DNA of 52,324 nucleotides from Coriobacteriia bacterium (GCA_014859265.1 JACUUN010000007.1:1-52324), one strand, 5' to 3'. Shown: positions 20,413 to 28,949, counted from the first letter of the stretch. The notes: generated by a model not told the origin, from the sequence alone. A program made the numbers and translations.

Positions 20413-22220
20413 TCCGCGAACCGCAGAACGCGGTTCAGTTCCTCGGCACTGACGAGGCCCTGCTCGAGCTTGGCCAGACCCGAGGAGATTATCGGGCGCA
20501 TACCGGCGGCCTGCGCACTGGCAGCGATGTCCCCGGCGTCCGCGCTAACTGCAATCGCTGCACGAACGGACTCGCTGAAGGGCAGGACCTCGAAGACACC
20601 GGTGATGCCGGCGAATCCGCTCCCACCGCACGACGAGCACCCGGTACCGGCTAGCGAGACGACGCCCGGAGCCGCACCCGGTATCTGCGTCACAATCGGG
20701 TTGCGCTCCTCTTGCGAGCAGTCCGGACAGTTCGTGCGCACCAGGCGCTGGCCTACACCGAACGTGAGCGCCGAGGCCAGGCTCGTGGGCTCCGCCCCGA
20801 GATCGAGCATCCGGCGCACACCCGCGACGATCCCGGCGCCGGAGAAGGTGGCTATGACGAGCTTGCCGAGACCGGCTGCCTCGATCGCCCGGTGCACGTC
20901 TTCGACAGCCTGCAGCGAATCGATCGCGATGACATCGGTGTCCTGGCGCATGCCCACAGCAAGGTAAGACGCGGCGCCAACGGACGAGCCGGGGTTTACG
21001 AGCACCTGCGCAATGGCTGGGATCTCGTGCTCGACCGAGCGTTCGACCGAGTAGACCGTCTTACCCACCGCGGCCGCATGTGCGAGCAGCGCGTAGTAGG
21101 TCGCGCTGCGGCCTCCGGCCACCGGACCGCAGACCAGCAGGATGCCGCGACCGCGCTCCACCATGGCGTGCAGGGCGCGGCACTCCGCCTCGGGCATGCC
21201 GAGTGCCGCCAGATCGTGCGGTGCGCCTGGATCGGTGACAAGCGAGATCACGAGCCGCTGGCCCGCCACGGTCGGGACGGCGGAGAGCGTCAGTACCACC
21301 TCGCGCTCCGCGATGCGCGCACGCACCCTCCCGAGCGCGGGCGCGGTGGCTGGCACGGCGCCGACTCTCACGTACGCTTTGAAGCCGTCCACGAGTGCGC
21401 ACTGCAGCGACAGCGGGGCGCTCGCAATGCGCTCGAGGCGCCCTTCGATGCGATATACGAGGAAGAAGTCATCCTTGTAAGGCAGCAGATGAATCGCGGA
21501 TGCTCCCTGGTGCAGAGCGTGCTCGAGGATGTCGGACACGAGCACAGAAACCTTGCCCGCGTCGGCGACTGCGAGCACGTCGAGATCGATCTTCCCAGTG
21601 TCGCGTGCGGGCGCACCCTCCACCATCTGCTCGATGGCGTGCCGGGTCCCGGACAGGCTCTCCCCGGACAGGCCGGGAGGCCCGGGGGCGACTGCGGGAC
21701 TCGCTACCTCCGGTCCGGGCGGCGTTGCAGCCCACTCGGCCGAGGGGGGCGGCGGTATGAGCTCCTCGTCATCGGCGGGCCCGAAGTGGGTGATGAGCGC
21801 CTGGTGGAGCGATGCCGGCTCGACCAGCACCGCCTCGACCTCCATGCCCAGTTCGACGGCGAGCTCACCGAGCTCGAACACATCGGCAGGATCACCGATC
21901 GCGACTGTTAGCATGCCGTCAATCTCGAACAGCGGAAGGACCGACCGGGCGCGGGCGGTCTCTGCCGATACGAGCAAGAGAGCCTCGTCGTCCGGCGCAT
22001 AGCTCGATAGGTCGACGCGCGGCACCCCGAGCTCCTGCTCGAGAGCCACTGCGACATCGTCCGGAGTGATGGCGCCACGTTCGAGCAGCAACCTGCCGGG
22101 CGAGATACCCGCTGTCCAGGCCTCATCGATTGTCGCGAGGTGGTCGGGTGTCAGCGCGCCGGTCTTCACCAGCGCATCGAGGACCCGCTCGCCCATAGTA
22201 CCCGTCTCCACCATCTGCAC
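20409..22220 (-). CDS. GspE/PilB-like protein with degenerate ATPase motifs and N-terminal MshEN-like domain (predicted pseudo-ATPase)
   Basis: Family alignment recognisable: GILLVCGPVAGGRSATYYALL (cf. GPTGSGKTTTLY), EHEIPAIAQVLVNPGSSVGAASYLAVGMRQDTDVIAIDSLQAVED (cf. RQDPDIIMVGEIRDLET), ALTFGVGQRLVRTNCPDC...GCSSCGGSGFAGITGVFEVLPFSE. 4-bp overlap with cheW. Confidence 0.88.
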   Translation of the reverse strand: MQMVETGTMGERVLDALVKTGALTPDHLATIDEAWTAGISPGRLLLERGAITPDDVAVALEQELGVPRVDLSSYAPDDEALLLVSAETARARSVLPLFEIDGMLTVAIGDPADVFELGELAVELGMEVEAVLVEPASLHQALITHFGPADDEELIPPPPSAEWAATPPGPEVASPAVAPGPPGLSGESLSGTRHAIEQMVEGAPARDTGKIDLDVLAVADAGKVSVLVSDILEHALHQGASAIHLLPYKDDFFLVYRIEGRLERIASAPLSLQCALVDGFKAYVRVGAVPATAPALGRVRARIAEREVVLTLSAVPTVAGQRLVISLVTDPGAPHDLAALGMPEAECRALHAMVERGRGILLVCGPVAGGRSATYYALLAHAAAVGKTVYSVERSVEHEIPAIAQVLVNPGSSVGAASYLAVGMRQDTDVIAIDSLQAVEDVHRAIEAAGLGKLVIATFSGAGIVAGVRRMLDLGAEPTSLASALTFGVGQRLVRTNCPDCSQEERNPIVTQIPGAAPGVVSLAGTGCSSCGGSGFAGITGVFEVLPFSESVRAAIAVSADAGDIAASAQAAGMRPIISSGLAKLEQGLVSAEELNRVLRFAE

Positions 22221-22227
22221 GGCCTCC

Positions 22228-22608
22228 TCAGCCCTGGGCTCTGGCGAGCTCTTCGGCGACGGCTTCGAGCAACCGCTCCGGCTCGACGGGTTTGGTCAGG
22301 TACTGGTCGGCTCCGGTCCGCAGCCCAGTGGCCATGGACTGCTCCTCGGTCTTCGCCGTGAGCATGATGATCGGGATGTCCTTGTACTTCTGGTCGAACT
22401 TCAGCAGGCGACACACCCGGTATCCATCAAGCTTGGGGAGCATGACATCAAGAAGGATGAGGTCGGGCTTGTCGGTGCGGGCGGACTCAAGCGCGTCCGC
22501 ACCATCCTCGGCGGTCAGCACTTCATATCCGGCCGAAACCAGTATCTCCTCGAGCATCGCGAGGATGGTCGGACTGTCGTCCACCGCGAGTATCCGCGCG
22601 CTGGCCAT
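22228..22608 (-). CDS. Single-domain response regulator (CheY/PleD-type receiver)
   Basis: MASARILAVDDSPTILAMLEEILVSAGYEVLTAEDG...LILLDVMLPKLDGYRVCRLLK...IIMLTAKTE...GADQYLTKPVEPERLL. Confidence 0.95.
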   Translation of the reverse strand: MASARILAVDDSPTILAMLEEILVSAGYEVLTAEDGADALESARTDKPDLILLDVMLPKLDGYRVCRLLKFDQKYKDIPIIMLTAKTEEQSMATGLRTGADQYLTKPVEPERLLEAVAEELARAQG

Positions 22609-22681
22609 CCCTGACTCCCTCCGTCTGTGACCGTGGGCACACTCTTCTAGGAGTAGGTATCGCCCTTTGGGGGGCCCGCCT

Positions 22682-24208
22682 TTAGCCGTGCTCGCACATC
22701 CGACGACACTCGAGGAGACTCCTCTCACACGTCACGGCGAGTACGTCAGGCTCGAATCCGCCGAGAAAGCCCGACCAGGACCCCTCCGGCGCGCGCTCGA
22801 GAGCCCTCAGTGCGGCCTCGTATTCGCGGCACGCCTCGGCGTACTCGCCCCGTCCTCGATGGAGATTACCGAGATTGAGGTGCGCAAGGACGAAGGTATC
22901 GTCCGCATAGATCGTCCGCCGGAACTCTGCGATCGCGGCTTCCGGCCTGCCGGACCTCAGGTGGATGAGACCGAGGATGTAGCGAGCCGTCGCGAGCAGT
23001 GGATCGATGCGCAGCGCCTCCTCGGCGCTGGCGAGTGCGTCCTCGAAGTCGCCGTTGTCGGCATACGCCCGCGCGGCGAGCAGGTGCGCCTCGGCGTTCC
23101 CGGGTTCAGCAGCGAGGAGATCGCGTGTCGCCTGCAGCACCTCGTGGGGGCGACCCGCAATGGCCGCAGCACGCGCGGCTTCGAGCAGCAGCGTGCCGCC
23201 TGCAGACTCCGGCGTCGCAGCAGCAGACGCCCGGGGCGCGACGGACGTGCGTATCTCGAACTTAGCGGACGCGGACTCTGCCCGCCGCGTGCGCGCATCC
23301 CGCCCGAGCCTGCGCTGCTGCTCGACCGCCTCGGGGAAGGACGCACTTACCGCTACCGACACCGGCTTGCGATACAGGAAGACACCGCCCACCTCGATCG
23401 TCTCAAACCGTTCCGTAATGCCGGTGAGCGACTCCGAGTGCCCGATGAACAGATAGCCGCCGGGGTTCAGGCTCTCAAAGAGGCTCTCCACAACCCTGCG
23501 CGTCGACTCGATCCGGAAATAGATGGTCACGTTACGGCAGAAGATGACGTCCCAGTTGCCCATGAGCGCCGTCGGGCACGGCTCCTTGATCAGGTTCTGG
23601 TAGCGGAATTCGACGACTCGCCGCACCTGATCGACCACCCGGTGTCCCGTTGCGGTCGGCTCGAAGTAGCGCTTCACTACCTCATGCGGGACGTTGAGCA
23701 GCGCGCGGGGCGAATACACACCCGACTTCGCACGCTCGAGCGCGTCGGTGGAGACATCAGTGCCGAGGACCTCAGCGTGATGGCCGAGGGAGTCGATGCC
23801 GGCGTCGAGCAGCGTCATGGCGATGGAATATGGCTCCTCACCCGTCGAGCAGCCGGCCGACCAGACCCGGAACGAGCGCATCGCTGAACTGCGCGCATCA
23901 AGGATCTCTGGGATCACAAAGGTGCGCAATGCCTTGAACTGTCCCGGGAAGCGGAAGAAACTCGTCTCATTGATGGTGACGAGGTTCATGAGCTCACGAA
24001 ACTCGCCCTCATCAGCGGCGAGGATCGTGTAGTACTGTTCCAGCGAGTCGAGGCCGAAACGGGTCGCGCGGGCTACAAGGGAGATGCGCAGGGGGTCCAT
24101 CCGGCCTTTCTCGAGGTGGATCCCCGAGTGCTCATGGATGTAGTCGCGGAAGCGTGCGAACTGCTGCGGCGAGAGGTCATGCTCGAGGTGCGCTCCGTGA
24201 CCGGACAT
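22682..24208 (-). CDS. cheR: CheR-type protein methyltransferase with C-terminal TPR repeats
   Basis: INETSFFRFPGQFKALRTFVIPEI, VWSAGCSTGEEPYSIAMTL, NWDVIFCRNVTIYF, GGYLFIGHSESL; C-terminal TPR (AHLLAARAYADNGDFEDALASAEEALRIDPLLATARYILGLIHLRSGRPEAAIAEFRRT). Confidence 0.94.
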   Translation of the reverse strand: MSGHGAHLEHDLSPQQFARFRDYIHEHSGIHLEKGRMDPLRISLVARATRFGLDSLEQYYTILAADEGEFRELMNLVTINETSFFRFPGQFKALRTFVIPEILDARSSAMRSFRVWSAGCSTGEEPYSIAMTLLDAGIDSLGHHAEVLGTDVSTDALERAKSGVYSPRALLNVPHEVVKRYFEPTATGHRVVDQVRRVVEFRYQNLIKEPCPTALMGNWDVIFCRNVTIYFRIESTRRVVESLFESLNPGGYLFIGHSESLTGITERFETIEVGGVFLYRKPVSVAVSASFPEAVEQQRRLGRDARTRRAESASAKFEIRTSVAPRASAAATPESAGGTLLLEAARAAAIAGRPHEVLQATRDLLAAEPGNAEAHLLAARAYADNGDFEDALASAEEALRIDPLLATARYILGLIHLRSGRPEAAIAEFRRTIYADDTFVLAHLNLGNLHRGRGEYAEACREYEAALRALERAPEGSWSGFLGGFEPDVLAVTCERSLLECRRMCEHG

Positions 24209-24210
24209 GA

Positions 24211-24960
24211 CTACTCCGGCACGGGTGCCTCATCCGACGATCCGACGACCTCGATCAACCCGGCGGCGCTCATGCCGTAGAGGATCTTTGCGGTCTCGAA
24301 GTCGTTGTAGCCGGTGAGCGCACTCAGTTCGCTGACGGACTTCCCGCCGTGCAGGTAGCACATAAGCATCCACTCCCTGGGCTTGAGGTGGATCTCGATG
24401 GACTTCTCGCCCGGAGCCGCGGCCATCACGAACCGGGTGTCCATCGACGGGATCTTCTCCCGGATGCGGTTCCACATCTCGAGGCGGCGCGACGCCTCCA
24501 TGATGATGTTCTCCACCGACACCGAGATGCCGATGTCCTCGTCCTCGCACACCTCGCCCGGCTCGAATCTCAGGTCGCCGGACTCCCAGCGGAACAGATC
24601 GAAGAGCGTGTCGTTGATCTGCTCTTGGATGAATCCCTCCAGGACGCCCGCATCGAGGTAACCCTCGACCACGAGGATCTGCCCGAGCCTGCGGGTGGCC
24701 TTCTCCTTCTTCTGGATCTTCTGGAGACCGAGCGCCTGACGCAGTTGCTTCTCCGAGATCACGTCGGCTTTGACGAGCCGCTGCCCGAGGGACTCACGAT
24801 TGTAGTTGGACGACGCGAAGAAGACGCGGCCCTTCCGGAAGGAAACCTTACCTTCGGCATCGGGGCGCGTCAGATAGAGCGTGCCGGTCTTCCGGCCCGA
24901 TGAGAGCAACCGGAACATGTCGGCGAGCGAGAAGTCCTTGAGACTACCCTCGAGAGCCAC
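24211..24960 (-). CDS. DUF4388 (PATAN-type) protein with MshEN-like motifs
   Basis: MALEGSLKDFSLADMFRLLSSGRKTGTLYLTRPDAEGKVSFRKGRVFFASSN; internal RLGQILVVEGYLDAGVLEGFIQEQ. Confidence 0.85.
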   Translation of the reverse strand: MALEGSLKDFSLADMFRLLSSGRKTGTLYLTRPDAEGKVSFRKGRVFFASSNYNRESLGQRLVKADVISEKQLRQALGLQKIQKKEKATRRLGQILVVEGYLDAGVLEGFIQEQINDTLFDLFRWESGDLRFEPGEVCEDEDIGISVSVENIIMEASRRLEMWNRIREKIPSMDTRFVMAAAPGEKSIEIHLKPREWMLMCYLHGGKSVSELSALTGYNDFETAKILYGMSAAGLIEVVGSSDEAPVPE

Positions 24961-25150
24961 GAACGCCTCCTGGCGGGTCGTCGGCGTGCACTACAGAAAC
25001 ACGGGCGCCCTGAGGAAACAGCGCACGTCATGCGCCCGCGACAATCCTAGCACGCACCCTGGCGCGGTCAACGGAGCTATCCGATGTGATGTATCGGCGC
25101 AGCAGAGCGACGCCATGAGACGCGCCGTTGCCACAACAGCCCGCAGGAGC

Positions 25151-26023
25151 CTACGTCGGGCCGCGTACCGTCTGCAGCGCCGCAATGAGCGCCCCAATCT
25201 CTTCGCCGGTGCTCACGCCTCCGTCGTCGCACACGAGCAGCCCTCCCGAGCGCGCAATGACCGACGCCGAAGTGGCCGCCCGTAACGCCGAGGGCACGCC
25301 GGCCCTGAGCGCCCAGCCGGGCAGGCCGCCGAGCACGACCATGCCTTCCTGGCGAGCACGACCGAACAGGCGCCGGAACGGGTCGGGTCCGAGTCCTCCC
25401 GGGTGAACGCCCGCGAATCCCCCACGTGCCGCCGCGCCGAGGAAAGCGCGTGTGTCGCCATCCGAGTGCCAGATGGCGGGAAGGTCTTCCCCCACGGCTG
25501 TGGCGGCGATCACTCCGAGGCGCGGGAGGAGTTCGCTCAGGGCGAAGTCCGGGGCCATGAGCGGGCCGTCTGCTCCCGCGAGATCATCTGCGACTACGAT
25601 AGCGCCGGCCCCACACGCTGCAGCGACGCGCACCGACATGCAGGCCGCTTCCACTCCGCCGTCGAGCAGCGGCGCGAGCGCGGCAGCATCGCGAACCGTG
25701 GCGGCGAGACTCTCGCTCCAGCTACGCGCGTTCGCGACGGCGTCGAGCGGTCCACGGACCACCCAGAATGGCACCGTTCCGCACCCGGCAACGGACTGGC
25801 ACGTCGCGGACGCATCACCTATCCACGACTCGACGAACGCGAAGTCAGGCGCAAGCCGGCTACAGACCGCGGTCACGAGTGGGCTATCTGCCGACGAGCC
25901 CCAGGCGAGCGCCCGGATTGCATCCTCGGCCAGGAACGTGATGCCGGTGCACGGTTCGCCCGGTTCGCCCGCGAGCGCACGACGGACCCGGGCGAACGTC
26001 TGGGCGTACTCCCTGTCCTGCAC
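25151..26023 (-). CDS. Uroporphyrinogen decarboxylase (URO-D) superfamily protein, methyltransferase-like
   Basis: GAIVVADDLAGADGPLMAPDFALSELLPRLGVIAATAVGEDLPAIWHSDGDTRAFLGAAARGGFAGVHPGG pattern typical of the superfamily. Confidence 0.72.
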   Translation of the reverse strand: MQDREYAQTFARVRRALAGEPGEPCTGITFLAEDAIRALAWGSSADSPLVTAVCSRLAPDFAFVESWIGDASATCQSVAGCGTVPFWVVRGPLDAVANARSWSESLAATVRDAAALAPLLDGGVEAACMSVRVAAACGAGAIVVADDLAGADGPLMAPDFALSELLPRLGVIAATAVGEDLPAIWHSDGDTRAFLGAAARGGFAGVHPGGLGPDPFRRLFGRARQEGMVVLGGLPGWALRAGVPSALRAATSASVIARSGGLLVCDDGGVSTGEEIGALIAALQTVRGPT

Positions 26024-26036
26024 CGCTGCCGCTCCT

Positions 26037-26519
26037 CTAGCTGGTTCCGAGACCCCTGAACACGCCTACGCCTGCGGCGATCCCCTCGGAGATGCTCCAC
26101 ACGAGGATGAACGCGATGAGAACGCCGAGGCACACGGCCAGGAACGCCTTTCGCCACCCCATGTCGAGCAGCCACGAGGCCGCCGTCCCCGAGTACGCAC
26201 CGGTGCCCGGGAGCGGAATCGAGACGAAGATCGCGAGGCCGACCACGCCGTACTTCTCCACGAACGGGTGGGCTTTGGCGCGAATGCTCCCGAGCTTGCG
26301 GTGAAGCCACGTATCCTCGGGAATGAGTTCGTAGACGAGTTCGAGACCGAAGTACGTCGGCCAGAAGATCAGCATGTTGGTAAGAACGATGAGCGGCAGG
26401 TAGATGCGGTCGCCCTGCTGCACCGCCCACGGCACAGCGCCACGCAGCTCGACCCAGGGAACGAGTGTGAGCACGACGTACTTCAGATACGGTGGCAGCC
26501 CCGCTACCAGCTCTTCCAT
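26037..26519 (-). CDS. COG2426-type small multidrug export / membrane protein
   Basis: PPYLKYVVLTLVPWVELRGAVPWAV...HPFVEKYGVVGLAIFVSIPLPGTGAYSGTAASWLLDM. Confidence 0.82.
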   Translation of the reverse strand: MEELVAGLPPYLKYVVLTLVPWVELRGAVPWAVQQGDRIYLPLIVLTNMLIFWPTYFGLELVYELIPEDTWLHRKLGSIRAKAHPFVEKYGVVGLAIFVSIPLPGTGAYSGTAASWLLDMGWRKAFLAVCLGVLIAFILVWSISEGIAAGVGVFRGLGTS

Positions 26520-26639
26520 CGAACACCTCTCCGTATACAGCAACGTCACCGGCCGCTCGCCGATGACGGCACATGCAGACCTGTTGCTCTCCGGATTCTA
26601 GCTGAGGCGCGGCCACCGCGCACAGCAGGGCGCAAGCCG

Positions 26640-28271
26640 TTACGAAGGGGACACCCTTGGTCTGCCGACATCAAACCCCTGCACGAGACCGAACCCGGCT
26701 GCGCGCACGCGCTCCATCACCCCAGGGTCCTCGATCATCGAGGCGACCGCCGTCAGGCCGTGGGACTCGACCACCCGCCTGATTGCCTCAAGGTAGCCCA
26801 GATCGCTGTGCTCTCCGGTCAGCTGGACGAAAGTCGTCGCATCGATCTTCACCTGGTCGAAGGAGAACTCCCGCACGAGCGAGAGTCCCCGCTCCCCGGC
26901 GCCGAAGCGGTCCAGCACCACGGCGCACCCGAGCGGCTGGAATCGGTCGAGCCACGCGCGCATGGCACGGCGGTGGGCCGCCACATCGCCCTCGGCGACC
27001 TCGAAGGAGAGGCGCGAGGGATCCACTCCCGACTCCGCCAGCCGGTGCTCGATGTGATCCGGAAGCGTGCGGTCGAGAAGGTCGGAGCCGCTCAGGTTCA
27101 CCGACACACGTGCGGCGCCAATGGTGGCCATCGCCTGAGTCACCTCGTCGACGACGAGGCGCGTGAGCCTCGGCATCAGGCCGAGGCGCTCGGTCGCCGA
27201 GAGGAACGCCGAGGGCATCTCCAGATCACCGGACTCGGCTACCATCCTCACGAGCGACTCGAAGTACGCGGTCCCACCGTCCGTCAAGCGAATGACCGGC
27301 TGGTAGTGAACGCGGAAACGCTGCTCGGTGAGCGCCTGACGTATCCTGACCGCCGCCCTCGCGTCGAGCTCGCTCGTCGACGCCGCACCCGTCTGGCGCA
27401 CGACGAGGCGGTTGCGGCCATACTCCTTGGCCTCGTAGAGTGCCGCATCGGCAGCATCCATGAGCGTGTGGATCTCCTCGGTCCCGTCAAAGGGCACGAC
27501 CCCGCCGCTCAGACCGAGATCGAAGGCGCGGGCATCGGCGACGAAGGGCTCCTCGGCGGCAGCCCGACGCATGCGCTCGCCGATCTCGACGGCCTCGTCA
27601 AGCGTCGCCGCATCGAGAACGACCCCGAATTCGTCGCCACCGATACGCGCGAGCATGTCGCCCGCGCGGACGTGCGTCTGTAGGAGGAGTGCGAAGTTGA
27701 CGAGCGCCTGATCGCCCTGGTTGTGGCCGAGTGTGTCGTTGTAGGACTTGAGGTTGTCGATGTCGAGCATGAGCAGCGCACCGGGCTTACCGCGGCTCGC
27801 ACGGGCTACGGAGCGCGCGAGCGCGTCCTCGAACATGCGGCGGTTCGGCAGGCCCGAGAGTAGGTCGTGCGTGGCCATGAAGGCGAGTTGCGCTTCGCGG
27901 CGGCGGATCTCGGTGATGTCGCCGAGCACACAGAGCCCAACGGCGTCGGGTACATCAGCGAACGCTACAGCGCCGCACCGGCCGGCGAAGAAACGCTGCT
28001 GGCCGTCCGAATCGCGCACCGAGATCTCGAGGTCCGCGGGCAGGCCCGAGGTCACGGCCTCCCGCAGGTGGGCGCGCACGTTCTCCGCAGCCTCTGCCGC
28101 AGTGGGTGCTGTGCCGTTCGCTCCGGGCACGTCGAACAGCGAGTCCCACAGACGGTTGGTCCGCAGAACATCGCCCTCCACCCCGCACAAGCACGCGGGA
28201 AACGGCAGGTCGTCAAGCGCAATCGGCAAATCGGTCTGCCGACTCTGGGGGTCCGGCGCTGCGTCAGACAT
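26640..28271 (-). CDS. PAS-GGDEF-EAL protein; GGDEF intact, EAL degenerate
   Basis: VRAGDMLARIGGDEFGVVLD (I-site RxxD plus GGDEF); EAL positions read FESLVRM, VVLDRFGAG, VASMIEDPGV; RBS-like GGAAGG upstream of ATG at 28271. Confidence 0.9.
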   Translation of the reverse strand: MSDAAPDPQSRQTDLPIALDDLPFPACLCGVEGDVLRTNRLWDSLFDVPGANGTAPTAAEAAENVRAHLREAVTSGLPADLEISVRDSDGQQRFFAGRCGAVAFADVPDAVGLCVLGDITEIRRREAQLAFMATHDLLSGLPNRRMFEDALARSVARASRGKPGALLMLDIDNLKSYNDTLGHNQGDQALVNFALLLQTHVRAGDMLARIGGDEFGVVLDAATLDEAVEIGERMRRAAAEEPFVADARAFDLGLSGGVVPFDGTEEIHTLMDAADAALYEAKEYGRNRLVVRQTGAASTSELDARAAVRIRQALTEQRFRVHYQPVIRLTDGGTAYFESLVRMVAESGDLEMPSAFLSATERLGLMPRLTRLVVDEVTQAMATIGAARVSVNLSGSDLLDRTLPDHIEHRLAESGVDPSRLSFEVAEGDVAAHRRAMRAWLDRFQPLGCAVVLDRFGAGERGLSLVREFSFDQVKIDATTFVQLTGEHSDLGYLEAIRRVVESHGLTAVASMIEDPGVMERVRAAGFGLVQGFDVGRPRVSPS

Positions 28272-28396
28272 GTATGTGCCTTCCGGAGGGCGGTCCGGGC
28301 ACAGGGAAGATGATTCCCGCGTGCGCGGTTCCAGCATACCCGCTCGTACTGAAAAGGCGCGAGCGGGACCCCAGAGGGCCCCGCTCGTTGATTCGC

Positions 28397-28749
28397 TGGT
28401 GGAGGCGGCGAGAATCGAACTCGCGTCCACGACACCCCCCTGGGAAGCATCTCCAGGCTCAGCCACCGCTTGGCATTCGGTCGGGATGACGCACGGTGGC
28501 CCGCGTATCCGTTCCTAGTCGGCTCAGATGTCCCTTACGGAGTGCCGTCAGACTCCGGTCCGGTGAGTCCCCTGAATGGCGCCGGGACCGGTGTCGGGAA
28601 CGCACACCGGGCGGCGTCGCTGCTCTATCTAGGCAGCGAGTGCAAGATCATTGTCGACGCTTGAAGGCGTCTTACCCCTGTTTAGCGAGGTGAGGAGACC
28701 TCGGCCTGCTTCTTCCCTCAGGACTATCGTGTCGAAACCAGTCGCCCCC
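28397..28749 (-). ncRNA. ssrA: tmRNA (ssrA)
   Basis: Minus 5' GGGGGCGACTGGTTTCGACACGATAG...; 3' GGACGCGAGTTCGATTCTCGCCGCCTCCACCA; tag reading frame ends ...DNDLALAA-TAG (stop at 28629-28631); acceptor stem GGGGGCG/CGCCTCC. Confidence 0.95.
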
Positions 28750-28932
28750 ACATCTGTGTGGGCACGTGTTCCAGCTATGTCAAGGTGCCCGTGCGGCGGC
28801 CGACATGCGACCGCCTGCTTAGTATACCCGCCTCGTGCAAGGAGCGTGCCGAGGCCACGACACGAGCTCCCGGCGCTCGCCGCCGAATCGTGACACGCGT
28901 TTCGCCCATCCGCCCGTATGGGTATTCAACAC

Positions 28933-28949
28933 GTAATCGGCAAGATTAC
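28933..28949. promoter_or_regulatory. Inverted repeat GTAATC-ggcaa-GATTAC upstream of cfa
   Basis: Perfect 6-bp inverted repeat with 5-nt spacer, 40 bp before the cfa start codon. Confidence 0.35.

Noticed and set aside
25452-27683. 743-aa plus-strand ORF across URO-D, COG2426 and GGDEF genes
   Set aside because: Spans three well-supported minus-strand genes; composition is antisense-like.
28397-28749. Small ORFs at 28470..28664 and 28496..28693
   Set aside because: They lie inside the tmRNA gene on the opposite strand.
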